Of a DNA stretch of 23,263 nucleotides, positions 15,211-23,263 are shown in pieces. Each line of letters opens with the position of its first letter. The stretch's first letter is position 1. A model generated the notes under the pieces. That model ran no database searches, had not been told where the DNA came from, and saw only the letters and a program-made list of their open reading frames with translations. Both the position numbers and the translations under genes were made by a program. The DNA is from a virus. The stretch is from the IMG/VR virus record IMGVR_UViG_3300009376_001725, positions 1 to 23,263 of that record. The stretch is one strand, 5' to 3'.

Positions 15211-15619
15211 GTAAATCCTCTAAGTGACGTCTATTCTCTTTCGCTACATGTGGATTGTTAACGTGAATTACTTTGGTTGGCATATTCCAGATTTCTTTTT
15301 CTGCTAAAATTCTTTCAATTTCGGCTTTTTGAACTTCATCGTCTTCGAAAAAATATCGAATGCTGAGGCCAGCTCGATGCAACAACTTAATAGTTTCGCC
15401 TTTGTGCCAACCAGAACCTTCACGAGTTTTTTCATCATAATGACACTGGTTAAAAAATACTGGATTATTAATTCCATTACGACGAAGAAAAGCTAGAGTT
15501 TCGGCCTCTTCCTCAAAACTTCGACCGGTAATAATCACATCACCAGGACCAGGGCGGATTCCACAGACACTATCTCCAAGGTGAATCACTCCGTCAATAT
15601 CAAAACCATTAACAACCAT
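15203..15619 (-). CDS. Small HAD-superfamily phosphatase
   Basis: A compact (138 aa) HAD fold: motif I FDIDGV with nucleophile Asp7 and Asp9, motif II in the IITGR strand, a Lys in WHKGE, and motif IV with FFEDDEVQK. There is no cap domain, so it probably acts on a large or exposed phosphate: a phosphorylated sugar, a nucleotide or a polymer end. Lying between FkbM-like, MIPS and pyrophosphorylase-like genes, it could dephosphorylate inositol phosphate or a modification intermediate. AGGAG lies 7 bases before the ATG, and the gene overlaps the next by 8 bases. Many phages carry similar polynucleotide-phosphatase-like HADs, which is the main alternative. Confidence 0.75.
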   Translation of the reverse strand: MVVNGFDIDGVIHLGDSVCGIRPGPGDVIITGRSFEEEAETLAFLRRNGINNPVFFNQCHYDEKTREGSGWHKGETIKLLHRAGLSIRYFFEDDEVQKAEIERILAEKEIWNMPTKVIHVNNPHVAKENRRHLEDLHE

Positions 15620-15628
15620 TATTTTCTC

Positions 15629-16345
15629 CTAAACAACTTTGCGATAAAATGTGTAATCTAAAACCTTTTTCTGTCCGTACATCAAAATAGGGTGCTCTAC
15701 TTTTTTCCAAGTAGATTCTGGAAAAAAACGAGAAGGATATTCCGAATATGGTTTTCGAGTATTGTGAAATTCAATACCAACAACTTCTACAAAATCTGGT
15801 ATCTCTTTAATCGAATCTAAAATATCATACTCTTTTCCTTCGATATCAATTTTAAGAATTTCAGGCTTATATTTCTCTAATAGCCCTCCAAAAGAAAGGC
15901 CTGGGACTGAAATAGTGGTTCCCGAAGCGTTTCTGCGTCGAACCGTAGAAGAAGAAACAGAATTTCTTTTAGAACTAGCATAATGAAAAACAACGCTATC
16001 AGTATCTTCTTCTGAAACTGCTGCATTTATGTTTTCAGCATTTTCAGCATTAATCTCTAGCAGTTGAAAATTATATGGGCACGGCTCTAGAGCAATAACT
16101 TGTTTCGCGCCCTTTTGAAGAGCCATCCGAGCAAAACCGCCAATATTGGCACCCAGATCTAGAACAACTTTTCCGCAAGTGTCTATTTCACTATAGTTGT
16201 CTCGGCACTCTCTAATAGAATTAAGATCAAAAGTGCCAGGACGATACCAAAAGTTATTACGAGGGTTTAGTTTAATAATGCATTCTTCAAAATTTCCAGC
16301 TTCAGGATTAAATAATTTCCCTTTTTGCTCGTGGATTTTCGGCAT
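15629..16345 (-). CDS. FkbM-like SAM-dependent methyltransferase
   Basis: A 238-residue Rossmann methyltransferase. Motif I DLGANIGGF (about 60-70), the acidic end of strand 2 in ALEPCPYNF, and the FkbM hallmark ILKIDIEGKEYDIL (about 155-170) are all present, followed by VGIEFHNTR. FkbM enzymes O-methylate sugars, lipids and natural products. In phages they occur with glycan or base-modification genes. AGGA precedes the ATG, which starts one base after the MIPS stop. With MIPS next door, O-methylation of an inositol or sugar group is conceivable. The substrate is not determined. Confidence 0.85.
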   Translation of the reverse strand: MPKIHEQKGKLFNPEAGNFEECIIKLNPRNNFWYRPGTFDLNSIRECRDNYSEIDTCGKVVLDLGANIGGFARMALQKGAKQVIALEPCPYNFQLLEINAENAENINAAVSEEDTDSVVFHYASSKRNSVSSSTVRRRNASGTTISVPGLSFGGLLEKYKPEILKIDIEGKEYDILDSIKEIPDFVEVVGIEFHNTRKPYSEYPSRFFPESTWKKVEHPILMYGQKKVLDYTFYRKVV

Positions 16346-16346
16346 T

Positions 16347-17537
16347 TTAATCTACTTCCTTGTTTCCTGCTGGGCAAGATTGATACAACTCTTCCGCACT
16401 GTAATTTTGAGTTTGCCTCTTTGTAAATCTAGTAAGCTTTCTCTCTGAAAGAGCGTCGCATTCGTAAAGAGTTTCTGAAAACATTAATTGTTGGGGCGGG
16501 GTTTTTTGCGTAAAGGCAGATGGCCCACGCAAAGCTCCAACAATCCCCATTTCTCTCGCAACCTTTAGATATCGAGCCGCGTCGATAACAACTCCACCAG
16601 AGTTTGGAGAGTCGATTACGGAAAGTTGCGCGTCTAGAATTACTGGTGCGCCGAGGAAACCTTCCATCTCTACTCTAAAATTGGCAACCTTGTTATCTCC
16701 ATAAAAACGAATATATTCTGAAGGGCCAGCATGTAAGAATGATTCTTCTGGATCAACTCCCCTGATAACATGCTGAGATCGAATTACATTTTCCTTAGAA
16801 ACCTTTTTATACTTTAACCTAGATTGATCGACCATATTCAAGAAATCAGTATTTCCACCAACATTACGCTGAATATGAGCATTCACATTTAGTCCTCGGG
16901 CGAAAGCTAATTCTTGCAGCATTTGAGATAAAATAGACGCCCCAAACTGAGATTTCATATCGTCCCCAACCAAAGGAATTCCAGCATCAATAAACTTCTG
17001 TTCCCAAATTGGATTAGAAGCAATAAAGACTGGAATACAGTTAAGAAGAGAAACTCCCGTCTTTAGACACTGTTCTGCATACCACTCAGTAGCCTTCTGA
17101 GAACCCACTGGTAGATAGTTGATTAGAATATCCACCTTTAAGTCTGTTAATATCTGAGCCACATCTACGGGCTCTAAATCAGCTGGTCTAAAAGCTTCAT
17201 CGTCTGGATAAGATTTCATCAAAGACGGTACCCCATCTAACACTGGGCCCATCTGAACTATTGGACCATCGGGAACATTAGGTTCATATTCTGGAGTACA
17301 GTTTGGTTTAGCCCACATAGCTTCTCTAAAACACTTGCCGACTTTTCTTTTGTCTATATCAAACGCAGCTACAACATCGAGGTCAGCTACTGAATATCCT
17401 CCGATTCGGCTCTTCATAACGCCGTCGCGCTCTTGGCCTTCGGTGTATCCAGCATAATATGTTAATCCTTGATAGAAAGAATTAGCGCAATTTCCGACAC
17501 CGACAATTGCAACTCGAATTGATTTATTTTTTGGCAT
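16347..17537 (-). CDS. Myo-inositol-1-phosphate synthase
   Basis: Converts glucose-6-phosphate to inositol-1-phosphate with NAD. An N-terminal Rossmann motif VAIVGVGNCANS, FDIDKRKVG, a central NYLPVGSQKATEWYAEQC, then NCIPVFIAS and VGDDMKSQFGASI. RNVGGNTDFLN and later DSPNSGGVVIDAARYLK follow, all characteristic of bacterial/archaeal MIPS. Length 396 residues is close to that group. I chose ATG at 17537 rather than 17549: GGAG (17544-17547) is 6 bases before it and overlaps the earlier ATG, as in the gene at 198-848. Product inositol phosphate could feed a glycolipid, a glycan or a modified base. Confidence 0.9.
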   Translation of the reverse strand: MPKNKSIRVAIVGVGNCANSFYQGLTYYAGYTEGQERDGVMKSRIGGYSVADLDVVAAFDIDKRKVGKCFREAMWAKPNCTPEYEPNVPDGPIVQMGPVLDGVPSLMKSYPDDEAFRPADLEPVDVAQILTDLKVDILINYLPVGSQKATEWYAEQCLKTGVSLLNCIPVFIASNPIWEQKFIDAGIPLVGDDMKSQFGASILSQMLQELAFARGLNVNAHIQRNVGGNTDFLNMVDQSRLKYKKVSKENVIRSQHVIRGVDPEESFLHAGPSEYIRFYGDNKVANFRVEMEGFLGAPVILDAQLSVIDSPNSGGVVIDAARYLKVAREMGIVGALRGPSAFTQKTPPQQLMFSETLYECDALSERKLTRFTKRQTQNYSAEELYQSCPAGNKEVD

Positions 17538-17543
17538 ATTTTT

Positions 17544-17547
17544 CTCC
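17544..17547 (-). promoter_or_regulatory. Ribosome binding site GGAG deciding the MIPS start
   Basis: GGAG sits 6 bases before ATG 17535-17537 and overlaps the in-frame ATG 17547-17549, so initiation at the inner ATG is favoured. Confidence 0.65.
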
Positions 17548-17551
17548 ATTT

Positions 17552-18607
17552 TTAGCTACTATGCAAGCTATTTAATTTATTTTCAAAAAGATCCCACCTA
17601 TAAGAAACTGGGCTTAAATGAACACTTTTTGGACGCTCCATATATTCAAAATCCAACTCTTTAGAATCATTTAAAAACTCTTCGGGCCAATGGAAAGTAT
17701 TCCATTTGTTTTCTATACAAATTTTATCCACAGCGTTGTTAAATGTATTGACTAGTTTGGTTCTTTCTTCCCAAGTTCCAAAATATGGAGTCTTCTTATA
17801 GTAGCCAGTTTTTGGAAGTTTTCGAGAAATATTTTCAATTGGAAGAACGTGAACAATTTCTATGTTTGGAATGCCTAAAGATTTAAGCTGGTATCCCAAT
17901 TCTATTCCCATTGCATGGGCTTTTTCAAAAGGGTTTTCTTGTCTCATGAGGTGATGTCGAATATCAATATTACCCATATAAAACGTAAGATGAGTTAAAT
18001 CTTTAGTCATCATACCCGATTTTTCTTCAATGGTTTGCTTCACTCCATTTCGTAAAGTAGAAAAAAGTGTAAGACCATCGTTTCGACAAACAGAATACCC
18101 GGGGGCATAAGTTGAGAAGCAGTGGCTGTCTCCAAAACAAAGTTTTTTCGATCTTTCTACATAGTCGATTCTACGAGTAGACTTGCAGATATCGTCTAAC
18201 AAGTCTAGCTTAAGGTTTCCAACTCGACTACTAGTAGATTTATTATGAAGTCTTCCTTTGATCGTGTTTCCGATAAGGGGCATTTCATGATTTAAAATAA
18301 ATGTCGGGCCTTCAAAGTCTTGAACTCTAGAAAATCTTCTAACGACATTATCATCCACTCCAAAAAAGAAATTAATGGCTCCCGAATAAGCAATTCCAGG
18401 ATAAAAAATCATGGCTTCATAGCCTTCGTAAGTATCATGATTTCCCAAGACGTGAACGTCTTCCCAGCCGGCAGATTGAAGCATGTTTTTATACAAATGA
18501 ACCCAAGCCGCGTTGTGACTATGTTTACGAGTTGGAATATTGCGCTCTAATCCATCAATACCGATTTTGCAACTTTTTGGTAATTCATAATCTACAAAAT
18601 AATTCAT
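17552..18607 (-). CDS. SGNH/GDSL-type hydrolase-like protein
   Basis: A 351-residue protein. The middle carries FGDSHCFS (block I with Ser), FYMGNIDIRHH (block III with Asn) and the end carries VHLSPVSY (block V His). This combination is that of SGNH hydrolases, usually esterases/acyltransferases on glycans. The DIRHH form is shared with phage and surface-polysaccharide families. The N-terminal 150 residues (containing LGNHDTYEGY and INFFFGVDDN) match no family I know; LGNHDTYEG superficially resembles a calcineurin-like GNHD motif but without the other metal motifs. ATG 18607 was chosen over GTG 18610: it overlaps the dUTPase stop as TGATG, with GGAG at 18615-18618. Confidence 0.7.
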   Translation of the reverse strand: MNYFVDYELPKSCKIGIDGLERNIPTRKHSHNAAWVHLYKNMLQSAGWEDVHVLGNHDTYEGYEAMIFYPGIAYSGAINFFFGVDDNVVRRFSRVQDFEGPTFILNHEMPLIGNTIKGRLHNKSTSSRVGNLKLDLLDDICKSTRRIDYVERSKKLCFGDSHCFSTYAPGYSVCRNDGLTLFSTLRNGVKQTIEEKSGMMTKDLTHLTFYMGNIDIRHHLMRQENPFEKAHAMGIELGYQLKSLGIPNIEIVHVLPIENISRKLPKTGYYKKTPYFGTWEERTKLVNTFNNAVDKICIENKWNTFHWPEEFLNDSKELDFEYMERPKSVHLSPVSYRWDLFENKLNSLHSS

Positions 18608-19041
18608 CACTCAACTCCCGTACTTCCAAATCCGCCTTCGCCGCGCTGGGTTTGTTGTTCATAAAGATTTTCTAGTTCTACTTCTTCAATTGTGTCATAA
18701 AATACTGGAAGTAAAACAAATTGTATAATTTTTTCTCCAGAAGAAATTTTCACTGTTTCTCTGCCAACATTGATCAAGTTAATATGGATCTCTCCTTGAT
18801 AATCTTCATCAACAACGCATGCGCCGACGTGGAGATTCTTTTTTACAGCTACGCCACTCTTGTTAAATGCAATTAAAGCATGGCCAGCTGGAACATTAGC
18901 CTTTATTCCGCTTGGCATCAAACAAGAATAACCCGGAGGTAAGCTAACAACCATTCCTTGCGGAACATAAAAATCTATGCCTGCAGATTCAGGAGTTCCT
19001 CGAGTTGGAGTTTTAACACTTCTTACTTTACTTATTTTCAT
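18607..19041 (-). CDS. dut: dUTP diphosphatase (dUTPase)
   Basis: Trimeric dUTPase, hydrolysing dUTP to dUMP and keeping uracil out of DNA. All five motifs are seen in order: ESAGIDFY (motif 1), FNKSGVAVK (2), VGACVVDEDYQGEI (3), SGEKIIQFVLLP (4) and RGEGGFGSTG (5, C-terminal arm). 144 residues, normal length. It overlaps the SGNH gene by 1-4 bases and the DUF6378-like gene by 14 bases. AAGGG precedes the ATG. Together with dCMP deaminase and the TS homologue it supplies dUMP. Confidence 0.95.
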   Translation of the reverse strand: MKISKVRSVKTPTRGTPESAGIDFYVPQGMVVSLPPGYSCLMPSGIKANVPAGHALIAFNKSGVAVKKNLHVGACVVDEDYQGEIHINLINVGRETVKISSGEKIIQFVLLPVFYDTIEEVELENLYEQQTQRGEGGFGSTGVE

Positions 19042-19309
19042 TTTTCAAACCCTTTTGAATGTAGTTATTCCACGCGCCCAGATAAGCTGCGGCATCTAAA
19101 AAATTATCTTCTTTATAATTGTATGAGTGCCTCGAAAACTTAAGAGCTACTAAAGCAGCAAAAATATCGTCGGCAGTAAAATCTTTTCCAGTCATCCCAG
19201 AAGCAATCATTGCAGCGCGCTCTAAGCCTTCGCCCATCGGGCCATATTGTCTTTCTTTTTCTTCAGATCTTTCGTTAATAATTTTGTTAGCTTCGTCAAG
19301 AATATTCAT
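19028..19309 (-). CDS. DUF6378-like small phage protein
   Basis: A 93-residue helical protein whose pattern (ERQYGPMGEGLERAA near 19-33, ADDIFAALVALKFSRH near 46-61, and DNFLDAAAYLGAW) is that of a widespread phage family with the form R-x-x-x-YG, D-x-x-x-x-x-x-x-LK-x-x-R, Dn-x-x-Daa-Y. It is similar to small MazG-like nucleotide-binding helices. No catalytic proof. It overlaps the TS homologue by 4 bases and dUTPase by 14, which suggests a nucleotide metabolism role. Alternative: a regulatory subunit of a neighbouring enzyme. Confidence 0.7.
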   Translation of the reverse strand: MNILDEANKIINERSEEKERQYGPMGEGLERAAMIASGMTGKDFTADDIFAALVALKFSRHSYNYKEDNFLDAAAYLGAWNNYIQKGLKNENK

Positions 19310-20151
19310 TGAAAGATAATCTCCCTAATCTCTTTAATCTTACTCGATATTTCGTCTTTGTCTAGGTTTTCTTCAAAAAAAGATATAAATTTTTCCATTT
19401 TTGGCCAAGTTAAATCTGGATTTAAAGTCATTTTTTCAAATGTGGGATACCCTTCTTTTCTAGCTTTCTTAAAGTAGTTTTTTGAGATTTTTTCTAGCAT
19501 TTCGTAATGTCGATCATAAACATGAAAGCTTCCAGCTGAATGGTAATAATTGCCTAGCTTTAAATTAGCACCACGAGAATTTAGTTCGTTTAACATAAGC
19601 TGTTGAAACAACGCAAAAGTAAAAACGTCATTGCAAAAACCAAAAACTGCATCGTTAGATCTCATGTAAACTCCCAAGTGAAGAGCATCTCCTCTAATAA
19701 AAAAATGAATATAATGAGTGCAGGGGTAGTCGTTAGGATTTTTCCATCGATGGTGAGGTTGGTTAATTACGCAAGTAGCTCTTCTTGTATCTCTATCGTT
19801 AAGAAGCTCGTTTACTAAATCATACCAAGCAGGCTTTATATAACTTCCATAATTTGATTCAACTAAATTATCTTCATCAGCTATTTTATTCCATATATCA
19901 GCAAACTTCCCAATATTGCTTACTTCGCAATTGGAAGTAAGATACCAAAGCCACTCTAAAACAGCGTAATCTTCATTAAACTTGCGGGCGGGCACTTTGA
20001 TCTTTAGATCTGTTGGATCTTTTATAATGAAAGAGCAAAACAATTTTTCTTTTTGCGTGAATCCTCTCGACTTAACTTCTTCACCGTTAAATTTGAGGTC
20101 TACTAATTCTTCAACAAACGCTTGATTTAAATTTATATAGTTTTCAACCAT
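19306..20151 (-). CDS. Thymidylate synthase homologue, likely deoxypyrimidine hydroxymethylase
   Basis: A 281-residue TS-fold protein. Catalytic Cys in YPCTHYIHFF, RR at the phosphate site (TRRATCVINQ), MRSND, and the H-x-Y signature GSFHVYDRH are kept. Aligning MRSNDAVFGFCNDVF with E. coli TS QRSCDVFLGLPFN puts Asp where Asn177 reads dUMP. Asp at that place is typical of T4 gp42-type dCMP hydroxymethylase and MilA-type CMP hydroxymethylases, so dCMP may be the substrate and 5-hydroxymethyl-dCMP the product. Asn in that position would make it a normal TS or dUMP hydroxymethylase. It lies directly after the polymerase gene in transcription order; GGAG lies about 12 bases upstream of the ATG. 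Confidence 0.8.
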   Translation of the reverse strand: MVENYINLNQAFVEELVDLKFNGEEVKSRGFTQKEKLFCSFIIKDPTDLKIKVPARKFNEDYAVLEWLWYLTSNCEVSNIGKFADIWNKIADEDNLVESNYGSYIKPAWYDLVNELLNDRDTRRATCVINQPHHRWKNPNDYPCTHYIHFFIRGDALHLGVYMRSNDAVFGFCNDVFTFALFQQLMLNELNSRGANLKLGNYYHSAGSFHVYDRHYEMLEKISKNYFKKARKEGYPTFEKMTLNPDLTWPKMEKFISFFEENLDKDEISSKIKEIREIIFQ

Positions 20152-20186
20152 AAGATTATTCTACTCCGAGTTTGTGATTTTTACAA

Positions 20187-23100
20187 TTAAGAAAGATCAT
20201 TAAAGCTAAATTTTTTGATCCTGTTCCACTTCGTAGACATTCCGAAATCATTTTTATCTACTTCTGCGATGCAAAAAGTAAAAGGATCTAAATCAGCATC
20301 TTTAGGCACTCCCCAGCAAAACATTCTATGAGATTTTCCTGTTGAAGCTATGCCGTTCAAGAGCAAATATGGCTTCTTGTTTTTTGTGAGTTTGGGGATT
20401 GCTTTTGTTAAAACAAACCAGTAAAACTCTCTACCACAATGTTCATCTAAAGAAAGAATATTTTTGTCATTCATTCTTTTTACAAATTTTTCTGGTAAAA
20501 GAGCTTCTACATTAATGGTTCCCAAAAGCTCTTGTTCAAAATTCATCATTGCGTCGAAAGACCACTCAGAAATTTCAGAGCTCTCTACAAGAATTTTAAA
20601 GAAATTATTTTTTCCACGATAAGGATCTTTCTTAGTGCGTTTTCTAAGCTCGTTAAAGTTTTCTATAACAACAGAGTGCATATGCGCATAACTCTTAAAA
20701 TCTTTGTCTGGGCCGACGCACTCTAGGGAGTCAAAAGCTCTAATTTTTATCAAGGACTCTATAGCTCTCTTGTTGAATTTAGCATGCTTCCAAGTTCCAT
20801 CTTCACTCCAAAACATATCTTCAAGCGATTTGTAAGGGCGTTTTTCCAAAATTTCTTCAACCGCTGCTGCGCCCACACCTTTGCAAGACAAAAATGAGGG
20901 CATCAAAGAATTATCGTCTATGCAAGTCCAAGCTTTACCAGCTTTATTAATGTCAATTGGGACTATTTTATAGCCAAGCGCCTTTACTTCGCTTAAAGCC
21001 TTTGAAAGCTTTTTAGGATTTCCTGAACATGCTTCTAAGTAAGCTTGAATCCACTCTTGTTCAAAATAGGTCATGAACCATGCACAATGATATGAGTTCA
21101 CAGCATAAGAAACCGCGTGAGACTTATTAAATCCGTACCCAGAGAAATACAGAATCCTATCATAAAGCTCGCTAGCAATATTTTTCTCTACACCATTTTT
21201 TGATGCGCCTTCTACAAACTTATTCTTAAGGGCGGCAGCTTTCTTTATGTTTTCATTACCAGAACCAACTGGCTTCATCATTTTTCTAAGTTTGTTACAT
21301 TCAGCTTTAGGGAATCCAGCAACCACGTGGCAAAGCTCCATTACTTGCTCTTGAAAAATAATCATTCCATAAGTTGAATTAAGAACTTGTTCAATCAATG
21401 GATGACCATAAAAAACATTTTCTGGATTGTTTTTAGCCTTAATATAAAGTTTGTCTACTTTGGCAGACAGTGGACCTGGTCGGTAAATAGAAGTCAAAGT
21501 AGCCAAATCAACTAACCCTACCGGCTTAGCTCTTTTGAAAAGCGCTTGAGCTCCTCGCTGAGTACACTGAAAAATTCCAGCCCATCTTCCAGAGTGATAA
21601 ACATTTTCATAAACTTTTTGGTCGTTGAAATCTATCACATTTGGAGCAATATGAGAATTGTACCATTCAACAATTTGCTCGAAAGAAGGATTTTCTATTC
21701 CAGACTTTTCTAAAACAAGAGAAATAGTCCTCTCAATAATTCTAAGTGTTTCCAATCCAAGTAAATCAAATTTGATCCACCCAAATTCTTCTAGATGTTT
21801 ATAGTTCATGCCTTCTACCCAAGGAGTTTGCATTTCTCCCCTAGCAACAATCAACGGCATTCTTTCTTCGATCTTTTCAGATACAATTACTCCACCAGCG
21901 TGTCGGCCGAGAGCCTTGTTTTGCTTATATAACACGTTTATAGGATCAGCAATTTGCGGGTATTTTTCTAGATAATCTCTGACTTTCGTAGAATACTTTT
22001 TAGCTTCTTCAAAACTAATATCAAAAGCTGCATCTACGCCGTCAGCTTTTCTTCCTTGGGCTACTTCTCTTTCTAATGAAGCTAAAGTTTTGTTTACTTC
22101 AGAAAACTCAATGCCGTAAAACCTAGATACATCTTTAAGAAGACTCTTGATTTTAAAAGTATTGTAATTTGAAATTGGAATTACGTTTTTATTTCCAAAA
22201 TTACTTCTAAGAATCTTGATGAGCTCATCTCTATCCGCAATATCTGTATCGATATCTGGCATTTCAGTACGCTCTGGAGACATAAAACGCTCAAACAAAA
22301 GCCCATATTCTACAGGATCGATATCCGTAATATACAGTGCATAGTTTACTAAAGATCCCGCACCAGAGCCTCGACCTGGGCCAGCTAACATTTTTTCTCG
22401 AGCTAAATCAATAATTGCTTTCATTGTAAGAAAATACTCAGAAAAGTTTTTATCAAAAATAACTTTTAGCTCGGTTTTCATCCGCTCCACATATTCTGGC
22501 TTATTTGCTAGCCCTCGCTTGACCAGCCCCTCTTTAGAAGCTTCTAAAAGAGCTTTATTTGCTGTCACCCCTTCTGGAACGACATACGACGGAAGTTTCA
22601 TTTTACGGTCTGGGTGTATCTCGCCAATCATTTCGTGAGCTACATCGTGAGTTCTTTCGATAGCTTCAAATATTTCATCGCTATTATAAAAATCATGCTC
22701 AGCAGAAGTTTCAAGATAAGATTCCCACACCTGTTGAGCATTTTTAGGATAAAGCTCACACTTAAGATCGTCTTTAGATTTTGGAAGATTGTCTGGATTA
22801 AAGCTTTTATAATTTAGCCAGCCCAACTTTTTATAGAGTTCTCTTTCTTTCCAGTGCTCTGGAGAAGCATAATGAGAATCGCAAGTAACGACAAGTTGGT
22901 CGGTTAAAGACCGTGTTCTTGCAAATTCTAATATTGCTCTATTCACTAAGTGCTGAGCTGGAAGCTTGTTGAATTGAAGTTCTAGCATAACGTTTTCTTC
23001 GCCAACAGCGTCTGCGAGCTGGTCATAAGAATATTCAAACTTAGAAAGAATTTTATTTCTCAAAGATTCGTCATCAAAAAGCGAAGGAATAAGATCTTCA

Positions 23101-23263
23101 AAGTTAGTTTCTTGTAGTGGTTGAAATACGTCATAAGCTAAAGGGCCGCCAATACAAGCTGTCGAAACCATTAGATGGCCTCCCTTGGCTGCCTCTTTAA
23201 GCATCTTATAGTCCACTCTTGGAAACCTATAGAATCCTTCTGTGTACCCTCTAGAAATCAAAT
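20187..23263 (-). CDS. dnaE: DNA polymerase III alpha subunit (5' end outside window)
   Basis: The frame runs past base 23263, so the N-terminal part of the PHP domain is missing; the first in-window codon for Met is really an internal Leu codon (TTG). Visible: PHP elements STACIGGPL and TCDSHYAS, then the palm with GPGRGSGAGS (residues 294-303 of the visible part) and the catalytic PDIDTD (335-340). A third acidic site in FDLLGLETLRII, fingers with YRPGPLSA, IIFQEQVMELCHVVAGF and GYGFNKSHAVSYAV follow. All polymerase Asp are intact, so it is probably the phage replicase. The region after the helix-hairpin-helix is short. TAA stop 35 bases before the TS homologue. Confidence 0.95.
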   Translation of the reverse strand, partial: LISRGYTEGFYRFPRVDYKMLKEAAKGGHLMVSTACIGGPLAYDVFQPLQETNFEDLIPSLFDDESLRNKILSKFEYSYDQLADAVGEENVMLELQFNKLPAQHLVNRAILEFARTRSLTDQLVVTCDSHYASPEHWKERELYKKLGWLNYKSFNPDNLPKSKDDLKCELYPKNAQQVWESYLETSAEHDFYNSDEIFEAIERTHDVAHEMIGEIHPDRKMKLPSYVVPEGVTANKALLEASKEGLVKRGLANKPEYVERMKTELKVIFDKNFSEYFLTMKAIIDLAREKMLAGPGRGSGAGSLVNYALYITDIDPVEYGLLFERFMSPERTEMPDIDTDIADRDELIKILRSNFGNKNVIPISNYNTFKIKSLLKDVSRFYGIEFSEVNKTLASLEREVAQGRKADGVDAAFDISFEEAKKYSTKVRDYLEKYPQIADPINVLYKQNKALGRHAGGVIVSEKIEERMPLIVARGEMQTPWVEGMNYKHLEEFGWIKFDLLGLETLRIIERTISLVLEKSGIENPSFEQIVEWYNSHIAPNVIDFNDQKVYENVYHSGRWAGIFQCTQRGAQALFKRAKPVGLVDLATLTSIYRPGPLSAKVDKLYIKAKNNPENVFYGHPLIEQVLNSTYGMIIFQEQVMELCHVVAGFPKAECNKLRKMMKPVGSGNENIKKAAALKNKFVEGASKNGVEKNIASELYDRILYFSGYGFNKSHAVSYAVNSYHCAWFMTYFEQEWIQAYLEACSGNPKKLSKALSEVKALGYKIVPIDINKAGKAWTCIDDNSLMPSFLSCKGVGAAAVEEILEKRPYKSLEDMFWSEDGTWKHAKFNKRAIESLIKIRAFDSLECVGPDKDFKSYAHMHSVVIENFNELRKRTKKDPYRGKNNFFKILVESSEISEWSFDAMMNFEQELLGTINVEALLPEKFVKRMNDKNILSLDEHCGREFYWFVLTKAIPKLTKNKKPYLLLNGIASTGKSHRMFCWGVPKDADLDPFTFCIAEVDKNDFGMSTKWNRIKKFSFNDLS

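Noticed and set aside
17552-18607. Calcineurin-like phosphoesterase from LGNHDTYEG
   Set aside because: The other metal motifs (DxH, GDxxD, second His set) are missing; the SGNH blocks explain more of the protein.

Overview
The window reads as part of the genome of a tailed bacteriophage (Caudoviricetes), probably a large one. Everything I can support is encoded on the minus strand. Genes are packed head to tail with 1-14 base overlaps (TAATG, TGATG, GTGA) and mostly GGAG/AGGA ribosome binding sites, and base composition is AT-rich. No tRNA, insertion sequence, CRISPR array or integrase was seen. The host is unknown. A signal-peptide protein and spanin-like proteins suggest a Gram-negative host, and the gene mix (MIPS, FkbM, inactive SOD-like and PCD-like proteins) recalls aquatic phages, but that is inference.

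Layout in the direction of transcription (high to low coordinates). (1) 23263-18607: replication and nucleotide supply, with a bacterial-type DNA polymerase III alpha subunit (5' end outside the window), a thymidylate synthase/pyrimidine hydroxymethylase homologue, a DUF6378-like small protein and dUTPase. (2) 18607-11616: a block of modification-type enzymes, with an SGNH hydrolase, myo-inositol-1-phosphate synthase, FkbM-like methyltransferase, small HAD phosphatase, a protein resembling the HMUDK-helical/alpha-glutamyl-putrescinyl-thymine pyrophosphorylase family, a cytosine-C5 DNA methyltransferase and an NAD-dependent sugar epimerase. (3) 11616-9279: thymidine kinase, sugar-phosphate-isomerase-type cupin, DHH phosphoesterase, dCMP deaminase. 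(4) 9231-1: a block of acidic, coiled-coil and scaffold-like proteins, probably virion or head-associated. Embedded in it are a P-loop kinase, an apparently ligand-less superoxide-dismutase-fold protein, a pterin-carbinolamine-dehydratase-like protein and a group of small membrane/coiled-coil proteins that may serve lysis.

The dUTPase, dCMP deaminase, thymidine kinase and TS homologue together reshape the pyrimidine pool. The TS homologue has Asp where thymidylate synthases have the dUMP-reading Asn, which points to hydroxymethylation of dCMP. With the C5 methyltransferase and the pyrophosphorylase-like protein next door, a cytosine-based DNA hypermodification pathway is a reasonable hypothesis. 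Inositol phosphate or a nucleotide sugar is a possible but unproven decoration.

The one sizeable intergenic stretch (41-197) holds a GC-rich element that folds, as minus-strand RNA, into a compact branched structure closed by a 12-bp helix. I could not assign it to a known RNA class; it is the strongest candidate for something undescribed.
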